The notes: generated by a model from the letters alone, not told the origin. Positions 1 to 7,322 are shown, counted from the stretch's first letter. The stretch: 64,000 nucleotides of DNA from Ruminococcus sp. (GCA_013911065.1 JACERV010000002.1:116978-180977), one strand, 5' to 3'. Translations and numbers: made by a program.

Positions 1-1129
1 GCAAATCACTGATGGTCTCAAGACCATACATATCCGCGGTCTCCTGTGTGACAGCCATAACAAAAGTGTTATTAAACTGCATTTGCTTAAGAACCTCAAT
101 GTCAAATTGCTCTTTTAGTTCTTCTTTAACTGTCTCATATACCTCTTCCATATCACTGATTGGGGGATGTGACAGTGTATCACTATACGCAGTTCCGCTA
201 TATTCAACATACATGTCAATATCGCCGGCCTTAATTGCCTCAAAACAAATCTGTGTTCCGCCTAAATCAAGCTGTCTGTTTACCCGTATCTCTGTATTTT
301 CTTCAATCATATCAGCCAGCATATTTCCCACTATACCCTGCTCCGTAAAGTCCTTCCCACCAATTGTAATGGTTTGATCTCCGCGGGAAGAGTTACTGAA
401 TGTAGTGAAAATCATGGCAGCTGCAATACCTGCTGCTGTAACTCCTAAAATTGCCTTCTGTATGTTCCTCTGTCTCTTCTTTCTCATATTGCTGCCTTTT
501 TGCAGACTGACAGGAGTTACAAGTTTTTCTACTGCTCCAAACAGGAAATCCACAAACAACGCTAACAGACAGGCAGGAACAGCACCTGCTATAATTTGAT
601 AATTATTTACTGACCGGATACCGGAAAACACCAGAAAACCTAATCCTCCGGCTCCTATGAATGCAGCCATAGTCATAAGACCTACCGCAGTTACCGAAGC
701 AACCCTTACACCCGTCATAATAACCGGAAGTGCCAGGGGAATCTGCACCTTCGCCAATACCTGAGCGGGCGTTAGCCCAATTCCTTTCGCAGCTTCAAGT
801 GTCTCCGGATTTATATTTTCAACTCCGGTATAGGTGTTTTTTATAATAGGAAGCAGGGAATACATTACAACCGCAGCAACCGCAGGCACCATACCAATTC
901 CCAAGAACGGAATCATAAAGCCAAGCAGAGCCATGCTTGGTACAGCCTGTATAATATTCGCCACTCCCAGTACCGGCCTGCTCATTTTCTTCGCATAAGA
1001 AATGATAATTCCAAGCGGTACCCCAATCAGTATGGCTAAGCCTACAGAAAAGGCCGTCAGCCTGATATGCTCAACCACTAACGATAGGATTTGGGGATAA
1101 TTTCCAATCATGTATTCGATATATTTCAT
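1..1129 (-). CDS. Osmoprotectant ABC transporter permease fused to substrate-binding domain (partial)
   Basis: The gene runs off the left window edge; 376 codons are visible. The first ~200 residues form a multi-helix permease of the OpuC/ProW type, rich in PLG, GVANI and VPSMA-type segments. After a further membrane segment, from about residue 235 the chain becomes a periplasmic-type binding domain of the glycine betaine/choline (OpuAC) kind, beginning TITIGGKDFTEQ and still continuing at TADMYGLETISDL. Such permease-binding-protein fusions are known for betaine/choline/carnitine importers. The start codon overlaps the ATPase stop in an ATGA and sits behind GGAGGGTGAGGA, so translation is coupled. 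Inferred role: uptake of a quaternary-amine compatible solute. The exact substrate cannot be read from the sequence. Confidence 0.88.
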   Translation of the reverse strand, partial: MKYIEYMIGNYPQILSLVVEHIRLTAFSVGLAILIGVPLGIIISYAKKMSRPVLGVANIIQAVPSMALLGFMIPFLGIGMVPAVAAVVMYSLLPIIKNTYTGVENINPETLEAAKGIGLTPAQVLAKVQIPLALPVIMTGVRVASVTAVGLMTMAAFIGAGGLGFLVFSGIRSVNNYQIIAGAVPACLLALFVDFLFGAVEKLVTPVSLQKGSNMRKKRQRNIQKAILGVTAAGIAAAMIFTTFSNSSRGDQTITIGGKDFTEQGIVGNMLADMIEENTEIRVNRQLDLGGTQICFEAIKAGDIDMYVEYSGTAYSDTLSHPPISDMEEVYETVKEELKEQFDIEVLKQMQFNNTFVMAVTQETADMYGLETISDL

Positions 1130-2259
1130 TCCTCACCCTCCTCACTGTCAATATATTGCTGGCTAAGTGCTGTTACCAGACTACTTCTGGTAATCAGGCC
1201 CACAAGACGGCGGTTGCTATCAGTAACAGGGATGGTAGAGAAATTATCATCCGTGGCAAGCTTCAATGCATCCAGCATGGTTTGATCAGGATGAAGTGTT
1301 AAGACATCAGAGTTCATAAAGTTTTCCGCAGTCTGGGCCTTATCTTCAACACCTCTCAAACTGCTTGCTTTAACAATCCCAAGAAATGTCTGAGTTTCCG
1401 GTTCTACAATAAGTAAGCTATCCACCTTCTTCTGCCGCATTCTGTCAATACATTTCATAATTGAAAGATTCTTTGCTGCTGTGACAGGCCGGTCAATCAT
1501 AATATCTGAAACTTTTATATACTCCGGAGAAGACCAGATTCTGTTTTTCCCAACAAAATTAGAAACAAACTCATCCTGAGGGTTCTTCAGAATGTTCTCA
1601 GGTGTATCATATTGCAGCACTTTTCCATCCCGCATAATACATATCTTATCCGCAATTTTTACTGCCTCATCCATATCATGTGTAACAAAGACAATTGTCT
1701 TCTTTAACTTAGACTGCAGCTCCATCAGCTCATCCTGTAAATCTGAACGGGTAATCGGGTCCAATGCAGAAAATGGTTCATCCATCAGGATAATGTCCGG
1801 ATCTGTAGCAAAGGAACGGGCAACACCCACACGCTGCTGCTGACCTCCGCTTAGTTCTGTAGGATAACGGTCTAAAAATTCCTCACAGTCAAGCCCCACC
1901 ATCTGCATCAGACGGCTTGTGTTCTTAGCCAGCTCAATAGGCTTGACTTTTTGCAGCTTCGGAATTAATTCGATATTCTCTCTTACTGTCATATGTGGAA
2001 ATAAACCTGTTTGCTGGATAACATATCCAATATTTCTTCTCAGGGCAACCTCGTCCATTTCCTGAATGTCTTTTCCCTCTATGCGGATAGTACCTGTGGT
2101 AATCTTTACAAGACGGTTAATCATCTTTAGTAATGTTGTCTTGCCGCAGCCGCTTTCTCCAATAATTGCCACAAGGCTTCCCTTATCAATCTTAAAGCTG
2201 ATATCGGAAAGAACTTGCTTCGTTTTATAGGTCTTTGTAATACTTTCAAATTGAATCAT
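1126..2259 (-). CDS. opuCA: Osmoprotectant ABC transporter ATP-binding protein with CBS domains (OpuCA-like)
   Basis: This 377-residue protein has Walker A GESGCGKTT at 34-42, the signature LSGGQQQRV at 136-144 and Walker B IILMDEP at 156-162. A tandem CBS pair fills roughly 245-370. This is the OpuCA/ProV architecture, and in that family the CBS module senses ionic strength or nucleotides. The protein should energise the fused permease/binding protein encoded 4 nt downstream. It is preceded by GAGGAGGTGAAAGT and a strong promoter covered by a long dyad. The BusR-like gene lies directly upstream on the same strand. The family call is secure; the symbol is by similarity, and proV or opuAA would be alternatives. 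Confidence 0.9.
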   Translation of the reverse strand: MIQFESITKTYKTKQVLSDISFKIDKGSLVAIIGESGCGKTTLLKMINRLVKITTGTIRIEGKDIQEMDEVALRRNIGYVIQQTGLFPHMTVRENIELIPKLQKVKPIELAKNTSRLMQMVGLDCEEFLDRYPTELSGGQQQRVGVARSFATDPDIILMDEPFSALDPITRSDLQDELMELQSKLKKTIVFVTHDMDEAVKIADKICIMRDGKVLQYDTPENILKNPQDEFVSNFVGKNRIWSSPEYIKVSDIMIDRPVTAAKNLSIMKCIDRMRQKKVDSLLIVEPETQTFLGIVKASSLRGVEDKAQTAENFMNSDVLTLHPDQTMLDALKLATDDNFSTIPVTDSNRRLVGLITRSSLVTALSQQYIDSEEGEE

Positions 2260-2275
2260 ACTTTCACCTCCTCAA

Positions 2276-2320
2276 CAAAGTAACAACCCATATTTTATAT
2301 TAAAGTTGTTACTTTGTCAA
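2276..2320 (-). promoter_or_regulatory. Promoter and 41-bp interrupted dyad controlling the betaine/choline transporter
   Basis: On the minus strand TTGACA (2315-2320) and TAAAAT (2292-2297) are spaced by exactly 17 bp. Perfect 12-bp inverted arms, CAAAGTAACAAC (2276-2287) and its complement (2305-2316), lie 17 bp apart and bracket the -10 element. The arrangement fits an operator. The adjacent BusR-like regulator is the obvious candidate ligand-controlled repressor (inference). Confidence 0.75.
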
Positions 2321-2480
2321 GTTGACACCTTCCCCAGAAATGTATGCACAAGCGGCATTCCCCTTATACATACTCTGTTTACATGCTTAAATAAACGTTA
2401 TTAAAATGTTGCTTATATTAGCAATCAAATTTTATTATAATCGTTAAATTGAAGGATATTCAAAAATGAATATAGTTGAC

Positions 2481-2611
2481 AAAAAGAATCTTGCTTGCGA
2501 GATTCTTCGCCTGCGGCGAATTGCGATAGCAACATCTTCCTTGACGCCACAGTGCGATCCCCCAGAGGGTTTTTATATACTAGGAAACGCGCAGTTTCCT
2601 AGTATATAAAA
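2481..2611 (+). repeat. Structured repeat element, copy 1 (terminator-adjacent)
   Basis: Successive hairpins are visible. AAGAATCT pairs with AGATTCTT, CGCC-TGC-GGCG follows, then TTGC-GATA-GCAA, then a CCCCCAGAGGG segment, and finally a perfect 18-bp-arm palindrome at 2571-2611 around the loop GCGCA. The same order of elements, with paired substitutions, occurs at 8661-8785 (reverse orientation) and 34610-34726. The A-rich end of the palindrome overlaps the T-tract of the busR terminator. There is no coding capacity. Confidence 0.8.
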
Positions 2612-2644
2612 AAGAGTACCGGTTCCTGACAAACCGGTACTCTT
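2606..2644 (-). terminator. Intrinsic terminator of busR
   Basis: A 13-bp perfect stem (AAGAGTACCGGTT, 2612-2624, with its complement at 2632-2644) encloses a 7-nt loop. Read on the minus strand it is followed by TTTTTT. It lies 16 nt after the busR stop. Confidence 0.9.
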
Positions 2645-2660
2645 AATCTTTTCAATGATT

Positions 2661-3326
2661 TCATTCAGATATTGTCTCATTAGTGGCTGTATACGTGAAA
2701 AGAAAATCCTGGACCCGCTCAAAAGAAGTTTCATCACCAATAAAATAAAGCAAATCCCCTTCATTCAAACTCACATATGGACCCGGTGAAATTAACAGTG
2801 TTTCTTCCCTTTGGATAGCAATAACAGTTGCCGCTGTACTTTGCCAAAAGTTCAGGTTACTCAGTGTCTTTCCAATACAATCCTTACCTTCAGGTACCTT
2901 AATTTCGAAAGGAGTAAACGGGTGAATCTCCTGAAAACGTTCTGACTTTTCTACAAGAGAAACTACCTGCTCTCCTAAAACGTCCAATTCTTTCTTCTGC
3001 TCAGAAATGCGTTCCAATAACTCTTTCTTCAAATTACTGATAGTCTGCGTATCATGAAACCGCTGCAGGAACTGGGCAGCTTTTTCATAAGACAAAATCG
3101 TAACCCCGCTTCCCTTTGTAGTTGAGACAATCTCTAAATCAGATAAAATACAGATTGCCCTGCGGGCCGTTTCGGCTGATACAGAATATTGACTGGCAAT
3201 CGAGGACCGGGAGTAAATCTTCTCCCCTACAACATACTTCTTCTCTACAATTTTAGCCGCGATATCAGCAGCGATTCTTTGATAAACAGGCAATACGACT
3301 GTTTTTGCTGTATTGCTTTTTTCCAT
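2661..3326 (-). CDS. busR: BusR-like GntR-family repressor with RCK_C (TrkA-C) domain
   Basis: The 221-residue protein has a GntR-type winged helix at about 10-80 (PVYQRIAADIAAKIVEKKY, then ASQYSVSAETARRAI), a coiled-coil segment at about 95-135, and a C-terminal RCK_C/TrkA-C fold at about 140-215 (FEIKVPEGKDCIGKTL, then EGDLLYFIGDE). This three-part layout is that of BusR from lactococci and streptococci, which binds cyclic di-AMP through RCK_C and represses a glycine betaine transporter. Here the gene sits immediately upstream of a betaine/choline ABC transporter whose promoter carries a long inverted repeat, which supports the assignment. The start is preceded by AAGGAG. Cyclic di-AMP binding is inferred from the family. 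Confidence 0.85.
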   Translation of the reverse strand: MEKSNTAKTVVLPVYQRIAADIAAKIVEKKYVVGEKIYSRSSIASQYSVSAETARRAICILSDLEIVSTTKGSGVTILSYEKAAQFLQRFHDTQTISNLKKELLERISEQKKELDVLGEQVVSLVEKSERFQEIHPFTPFEIKVPEGKDCIGKTLSNLNFWQSTAATVIAIQREETLLISPGPYVSLNEGDLLYFIGDETSFERVQDFLFTYTATNETISE

Positions 3327-3396
3327 ATTACAATTTCTCCTTACTAATTAAAATATTGAGCCTATTTTCTCAAATCATGGAAAACAGACCTGTATG

Positions 3397-3439
3397 AAAA
3401 AAGCTGAATCCCCGGAATATCCCGAAAATCAGCCCTTTT
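3397..3439 (-). terminator. Terminator downstream of the rpsR remnant
   Basis: On the minus strand GGGCTGA and TTCAGC pair around CGGGATATTCCGGGG, followed by TTTTTT. It serves no intact gene today. It lies 14 nt past the stop of the rpsR-like fragment and may be the original rpsR terminator. Confidence 0.7.
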
Positions 3440-3452
3440 AGCTAATTATTAA

Positions 3453-3581
3453 TCAATCCTGAACGTATGGCGTTAGTGCAATACGTCTTGCTCTCGTCAC
3501 TGTTAAAAGCGGCGGCACTGTTTTACCGTTTAATGAAGTCTTTTGCGGCTTGGGGCATCTGTAATTGAAATAAAATAAATT
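3453..3581 (-). pseudogene. Degenerate second copy of the rpsR 3' end
   Basis: A minus-strand frame open between stops ends RARRIALTPYVQD. The intact rpsR product ends [17 protein letters not shown] similarity is confined to about the last 17 codons (CCATACGTTCA is identical), and no start codon or ribosome site exists. Upstream residues (YRCPKPQKTSLNGK) do not match S18. The fragment is followed by its own terminator. It is either a decayed rpsR duplicate or an attachment-site-like duplication left by an element inserted at the rpsR 3' end; the sequence alone does not decide. Confidence 0.65.
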
Positions 3582-3870
3582 CTAAATATCTTCTAAGTTA
3601 TGTTCAGCTAAATCAGAAATCCCAGTCTGATAAAACTGTTCCTTATTTGAACATGCTCCTATTATACTTCAAAACATGTGTTTTGTATACCAGAATATTG
3701 CCCGCCTCTAATTAGTATAAGTAAAATGAAAAATTAAAGTTTGAATGTAAGACTAAAATAATGGTCTGCAGATGTCACTCTTACACGCTGGCAAGTGGAA
3801 TTTAGTCTTACATGCTATTTTGCAGCTGTCTGTTTTTTGGTTTATTCTATGCAAAAGACTTGAAAGCCTC

Positions 3871-3921
3871 TTGACAAACATACACCGTGTATGTTATTCT
3901 CCTTACATACACAATGTATGT
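3871..3921 (+). promoter_or_regulatory. TetR promoter with two operators
   Basis: TTGACA (3871-3876) is followed after 17 bp by TTATTC (3894-3899). The dyad ACATACACCGTGTATGT (3878-3894) fills the spacer and a second, ACATACACAATGTATGT (3905-3921), lies just before the ribosome site. This indicates autorepression by the TetR protein. Confidence 0.8.
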
Positions 3922-3936
3922 AAGGAGGTTAATAAC

Positions 3937-4599
3937 TTGTCGCGAAACAAATATCCTGAAGAAACAGAGCAGATAATACTGGACGCTGCATTAAAATTGT
4001 TTATTGAAAAAGGCTATGAGCAAACAACAATTCTTGATATAGTGGGTGAAATGGGCGGCCTGACACGAGGAGCCTTTTATCATCATTTCAAAACAAAGGA
4101 AGAAGTTTTTTTTGCGCTGACTGATAAATTATTTAATGATATAGAACCTTTTGAAAAACTCAAAGGCCGCACCGACATAAATGGTCTAGAAAAAATAAAA
4201 CTGACCTTGCAAATATTAAACGAAAGCGAAGAATATGCTGTACTTCAACTTCAAATACTTCCATTGATTGAAAGCAGCCCGACAGCTTTTAAGGTATACA
4301 TGGAAAAACAGCGAACCTTTTTAACGTCAAAATACGCTGAACTGATTGAAGAAGGTATAAACGATGGCTCAATCAAAGCAAGGTACCCGAAATTAACAGC
4401 GGAATTGTTTTTATTGATTTGTAATGTTTGGATGATGCCGACAATATACCCGCAGGCAAACGAAGAAGAGGCGTGGCAGAGATTTAATATGGCAAAGGAT
4501 ATTGTTGATTTTTTGGGGTTGCCGGTTCTCAATAAAAAATTAACTTCGCAAGTCGCTATAACAGAACAAGGTATGGTTGTTGAAGTAAATAAAAAATAA
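3937..4599 (+). CDS. TetR/AcrR-family transcriptional regulator
   Basis: The UUG at 3937 is chosen as start because AAGGAGG lies 7-8 nt before it and the protein then begins at the canonical TetR helix-turn-helix region. Upstream ATGs in the same frame would translate the promoter and operators. The 220-residue product has an N-terminal HTH (ILDAALKLFIEKGYEQTT, then GGLTRGAFYHHFKTKEEVF) and a helical C-terminal ligand domain of unknown effector. Two dyads in its own leader and a third before the next gene indicate that it represses itself and that gene. The pair sits between the real rpsR and an rpsR remnant, which hints at acquisition as a cassette. Confidence 0.9.
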   Translation: MSRNKYPEETEQIILDAALKLFIEKGYEQTTILDIVGEMGGLTRGAFYHHFKTKEEVFFALTDKLFNDIEPFEKLKGRTDINGLEKIKLTLQILNESEEYAVLQLQILPLIESSPTAFKVYMEKQRTFLTSKYAELIEEGINDGSIKARYPKLTAELFLLICNVWMMPTIYPQANEEEAWQRFNMAKDIVDFLGLPVLNKKLTSQVAITEQGMVVEVNKK

Positions 4600-4631
4600 G
4601 CCTGTAGTTACAGAACAGGGATTTTATGCCT

Positions 4632-4650
4632 TATACATACAGAATGTATA
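4632..4650 (+). promoter_or_regulatory. Third TetR-type operator
   Basis: TATACAT-ACAGA-ATGTATA repeats the dyad seen twice before the TetR gene. It lies about 47 nt before the start of the small downstream gene. No good -35 element is visible, so it may act on read-through transcripts. Confidence 0.6.
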
Positions 4651-4697
4651 AACTTAGCCATTTTAAAATAAACAATCGAATTAGGAGGAATTATGTA

Positions 4698-4982
4698 ATG
4701 GAAGAACGCATTATTGGATTGGATGACCTTCTGGAAGAATTCAATGGGGATATTTTGGGCAAATCAAACGATGCCAAATATGTTGGCGTTGCGACAATTA
4801 CCCGCCGAGATTTAGAAAAGTTAAAAGCGTCAAATAATAAAGCCAAAATTAGGATGGTTGGCACATTAACATTTTCAGATGATGTTACACCTGAGCTGGC
4901 AAAAGAAACCATTGAAAGTGTCAAAGTGCGCGGAAAAATAAAAGCTACTAATGAAGTAAAGGAAGTTTTGAATCAACTTTAA
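4698..4982 (+). CDS. Hypothetical 94-residue protein in TetR cassette
   Basis: The ATG at 4698 is preceded by TTAGGAGGAATTATGTA, so the earlier in-frame ATG at 4626 is not used. The product is small, soluble and charged, with a KYVGVATITRRDLEKL segment and a threonine/valine-rich strand region; no signal peptide, membrane helix or metal motif is seen. I do not recognise the family. Its position 3' of a TetR gene and the matching operator between them make it the likely target of that regulator. Confidence 0.75.
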   Translation: MEERIIGLDDLLEEFNGDILGKSNDAKYVGVATITRRDLEKLKASNNKAKIRMVGTLTFSDDVTPELAKETIESVKVRGKIKATNEVKEVLNQL

Positions 4983-5043
4983 TAATATTGGAATTTTGCT
5001 AATAGCATGGAATTACTTTAGCTCCGGAGAACCCGGTAAAATT

Positions 5044-5067
5044 AAGCCGCCACAGAAGTGACGGCTT
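5044..5067 (-). terminator. Terminator of the rpsF-ssb-rpsR operon
   Basis: A 10-bp stem (AAGCCGYCAC with GTGGCGGCTT) and 4-nt loop lie just after the rpsR stop on the minus strand. The following T-tract is weak (AATTTT). Confidence 0.6.
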
Positions 5068-5080
5068 GTACTTTTACTGA

Positions 5081-5347
5081 CTAGTCTTGAACGTATGGCA
5101 TTAAAGCGATATGACGTGATCTCTTAATTGCTACTGTGAGAGCTCTCTGATGCTTAGCACAGTTTCCGGTAATTCTTCTAGGAAGAATTTTACCTCTCTC
5201 TGAGATGTATTTTTTCAGCTTTGCTACGTCTTTATAATCAATTTCGTTATTTTCTTTTCCACAGAATACGCACACTTTTTTTCTTCTGCGCGCCGGGCCT
5301 CTTTTTTTGAAGCCGCCTTCTGGTCTACTGCCTTTTTCGTAAGCCAT
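5081..5347 (-). CDS. rpsR: 30S ribosomal protein S18
   Basis: The 88-residue product has the S18 core [20 protein letters not shown] and ends with the conserved IALMPY. It is a zinc-type S18, with CVFCGK near residues 26-31 and a later NCAKH supplying ligands. S18 pairs with S6 on the 30S platform, which matches its place as third gene of rpsF-ssb-rpsR. The basic N-terminal extension is normal for Firmicutes. A degraded copy of its 3' end lies 1.6 kb downstream. Confidence 0.97.
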   Translation of the reverse strand: MAYEKGSRPEGGFKKRGPARRRKKVCVFCGKENNEIDYKDVAKLKKYISERGKILPRRITGNCAKHQRALTVAIKRSRHIALMPYVQD

Positions 5348-5388
5348 TTCTTTTACCTCCTATATGATATGATGGTATAATCAGTGTT

Positions 5389-5832
5389 CTAATTAAATGG
5401 TAACTCCTCATCAATTCCATCGGGGATGTTCATGAATCCGTCACCTGCATCAACACTTGGTGAAGGGCTTGGCGCTGCCTGCTGGAAAGAGCCTCTATTT
5501 GCTTCGCTCTCGCCTCTGCTTTCAGCAAATTCCTGTTCCTCAACAATTACTTCTGTTGTGTATACTTTCACGCCTTCTTTATTTGTGTAGCTTCCGGTCT
5601 GAATGCGGCCTGAAACAGAAACACGCATACCCTGGCGGAAATACTTCTCAGCAAACTCTGCGGAACGGCCAAACACAACACAGGGAATAAAATCCGCTGT
5701 AGGTTCGTTGTCCCTCTTGAATCTGCGGTCAACAGCTACTGTATATCTTGCAACGGCAGTTGCACTGTCACCTTGTGAATATCTAACTTCAGGGTCTCTT
5801 GTCAGACGCCCTACCAAAACTACTTTATTCAT
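5389..5832 (-). CDS. ssb: Single-stranded DNA-binding protein
   Basis: The 147-residue protein has an OB fold at 1-105 (MNKVVLVGRLTRDPEVRYS), a Gln/Ser/Pro-rich linker and the acidic tip DGIDEELPFN that recruits replication and repair partners. It is the middle gene of the ribosomal S6/S18 operon, the usual Firmicutes arrangement for the housekeeping SSB. Confidence 0.97.
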   Translation of the reverse strand: MNKVVLVGRLTRDPEVRYSQGDSATAVARYTVAVDRRFKRDNEPTADFIPCVVFGRSAEFAEKYFRQGMRVSVSGRIQTGSYTNKEGVKVYTTEVIVEEQEFAESRGESEANRGSFQQAAPSPSPSVDAGDGFMNIPDGIDEELPFN

Positions 5833-5846
5833 ATATACCTCTTTCT

Positions 5847-6134
5847 CTATGCTTCCTGTCTAACGCATAAATATCTGAGTACGTTGTCCATAATGCGGAT
5901 ACGTTGTTCAACTTCTCCGGGGACATTGCTTTCAGATTCGAAGTGGATGAAGTAGTAATATCCTTCTTTCATCTTCTGAATTTCGTAAGCAAATCTTCTC
6001 TTACCCCATTCATCGACATCTGCCACATTGCCGCCGAAACGTGTGATTAAACCTTTCACCTTTTCAACAACTTCTGTTCTAGCGTCATCTTCGATTTTTG
6101 CACTGACAACAACAGCTAATTCATACTTGTTCAT
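5847..6134 (-). CDS. rpsF: 30S ribosomal protein S6
   Basis: The 95-residue S6 has the typical start MNKYELAVVVSAKIEDD and the segment WGKRRFAYEIQKMKEGYY. It is the first gene of rpsF-ssb-rpsR. It is preceded by AAGGAGGTGCAAGAGAC and by an about 100-nt leader that may carry the S6:S18 autoregulatory element. Confidence 0.97.
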   Translation of the reverse strand: MNKYELAVVVSAKIEDDARTEVVEKVKGLITRFGGNVADVDEWGKRRFAYEIQKMKEGYYYFIHFESESNVPGEVEQRIRIMDNVLRYLCVRQEA

Positions 6135-6238
6135 GTCTCTTGCACCTCCTTATGGTCTCTGGCTCCCACATTGCGCGGGAACAAGGAAAATTGAATATCC
6201 GAGGACATAAAAATCCTACGGGTACGTCACGATTAATT
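6135..6238 (-). promoter_or_regulatory. Candidate S6:S18 ribosomal leader
   Basis: The minus-strand leader contains a hairpin CCGTAGGA pairing with TCCTCGG across TTTTTATG (6199-6222), with an unpaired U. S6:S18 complexes are known to bind a CCG-containing stem in rpsF leaders of many bacteria to repress the operon. Placement and sequence fit; the fold was judged by eye only. Confidence 0.5.
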
Positions 6239-6267
6239 ATGATACCATAAGAACTCGCTAGTATCAA
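6239..6267 (-). promoter_or_regulatory. Promoter of rpsF-ssb-rpsR
   Basis: TTGATA (6262-6267) and TATCAT (6239-6244) are spaced by 17 bp, with TG one base before the -10. The -35 overlaps the end of the DUF951 gene. Confidence 0.8.
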
Positions 6268-6452
6268 GCCTTTTTTCGAATTTCTTTCGTGTTTTTTTCC
6301 ACTAATTTGCGGGGAACCATAATCTGATGTCCGCATCCTTCACATTTCAGACGGAAATCAGCGCCAACTCTCAAAACTTCCCATTCCCGGCTGCCGCAAG
6401 GATGTGGTTTCTTCATGCGGATAATATCTCCAATATCAAATCTGTCTGCCAT
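6264..6452 (-). CDS. DUF951 family protein
   Basis: GAGGAGG stands 6 nt before the ATG at 6452, so the product is 62 residues starting MADRFDIGDIIRMKKPHPCG. The small protein has conserved KKPHPCG, KCEGCG and QIMVPRKL segments typical of DUF951, widespread in Firmicutes. The two cysteine-containing turns suggest a zinc-ribbon-like fold. Function is unknown. Its end overlaps the rpsF promoter. Confidence 0.9.
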   Translation of the reverse strand: MADRFDIGDIIRMKKPHPCGSREWEVLRVGADFRLKCEGCGHQIMVPRKLVEKNTKEIRKKA

Positions 6453-6512
6453 AATCATCCTCCTCATCTTCTTATAGTAGTCTGAATATTCTGAAAACGA
6501 ACCGCGAAAGGG

Positions 6513-7283
6513 TCAGTCCCCTATGAGTACACCTTGAAGTAAGAATCTGTCATCCTCATTTACATTTGTACAGGTAGACAGACTTACAATCTTAGACCTG
6601 CCCCCTACTGCCGCGTCGGTCTGATAATTGGAAGAGCTTTTACACAGCTCTAAGTAATCAACATAGTCCTGCTCTGTGGGATATGTAATCTTGTAATTAT
6701 TCGTCTGGTCATTTACAACGCCTGCCGAGAAGACCTGGTATGTAAGCTTGTCTCCTTTTGGTGTGTATATGTAGAAATACGGATGCTCCTTGTAAAACTC
6801 TTCGCTTGCATATTCATTCAATTGAGAGAACATCTCTCCACCCATCTGCAGGTTATGCCCGTAGATGAATGTATTGCGGTCGGCAAATTCGGGGTTGTTA
6901 CGCATATCCATAAAAATTGCGCCTAATTTATTATCGCTGGCAGAAAATGTTTTTGTAAGGTACTCTTCATTATCTGCACTTTTCACGATGGGATAACTGA
7001 TAACAGATGGTTCATCAAATCTGATCCACCCCACCGTGTCGGGGTTTTCTTTCATCAATGTATCAAAGTCTACCTGAAATCCGTCTTCTTCATTTTTATC
7101 ATCAACTGTGATTGCCAGTTCTTTTACTTTATCATATTCTTTTCCGCCAAAGTAATATGGCACCAGCATTATAACAAGCTGATACACTGAAATAACAAGC
7201 ACACAAACTGCAACGATCAGTACCACTGTGGACATAATCTCCCCAAAGGGGCCGCTCTTCTTTTGCTTTTTTTTCCTGCTCAT
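6513..7283 (-). CDS. Class B sortase
   Basis: The start at 7283 is supported by GGGAGGAATATATA directly upstream, giving 256 residues. A basic N-terminus and one membrane helix (about 17-42) anchor an extracellular catalytic domain. The catalytic set is His143 (FIYGHNLQ), Cys238 (SLSTCTN) and Arg246 (DDRFLLQG). The NPDTVGWIRF and SYPIVKS segments are class B hallmarks. Sortases of this class attach surface proteins or pilins to peptidoglycan or process heme-uptake proteins. No substrate with a sorting signal is nearby, so the partner is unknown. The stop codon is embedded in a GGGGACTGACCC motif that recurs at the end of another gene in this window. Confidence 0.93.
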   Translation of the reverse strand: MSRKKKQKKSGPFGEIMSTVVLIVAVCVLVISVYQLVIMLVPYYFGGKEYDKVKELAITVDDKNEEDGFQVDFDTLMKENPDTVGWIRFDEPSVISYPIVKSADNEEYLTKTFSASDNKLGAIFMDMRNNPEFADRNTFIYGHNLQMGGEMFSQLNEYASEEFYKEHPYFYIYTPKGDKLTYQVFSAGVVNDQTNNYKITYPTEQDYVDYLELCKSSSNYQTDAAVGGRSKIVSLSTCTNVNEDDRFLLQGVLIGD

Positions 7284-7322
7284 TATATATTCCTCCCTTT
7301 CACCCTGAGTATTATACCATAC

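Larger units (their letters stand above)
2260..2660. other. Intergenic region between opuCA and busR
   Basis: This stretch holds the opu promoter and dyad (2276-2320), an AT-rich segment with no recognisable gene (2321-2480), copy 1 of a multi-hairpin repeat (2481-2611) and the busR terminator (2606-2644). No open reading frame with a ribosome site was seen. Confidence 0.7.
3327..3936. other. Intergenic region with rpsR remnant and TetR promoter
   Basis: It contains a minus-strand terminator (3397-3439), the degenerate rpsR 3' end (3453-3581), an AT-rich stretch without recognisable features (3582-3860) and the TetR promoter with two operators (3871-3921). Confidence 0.7.

Noticed and set aside
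2481..2644. Terminator-adjacent element as a group IIC intron
   Set aside because: Target choice is reminiscent, but the element is only ~125 bp, lacks any reverse-transcriptase frame and has no recognisable domain V.
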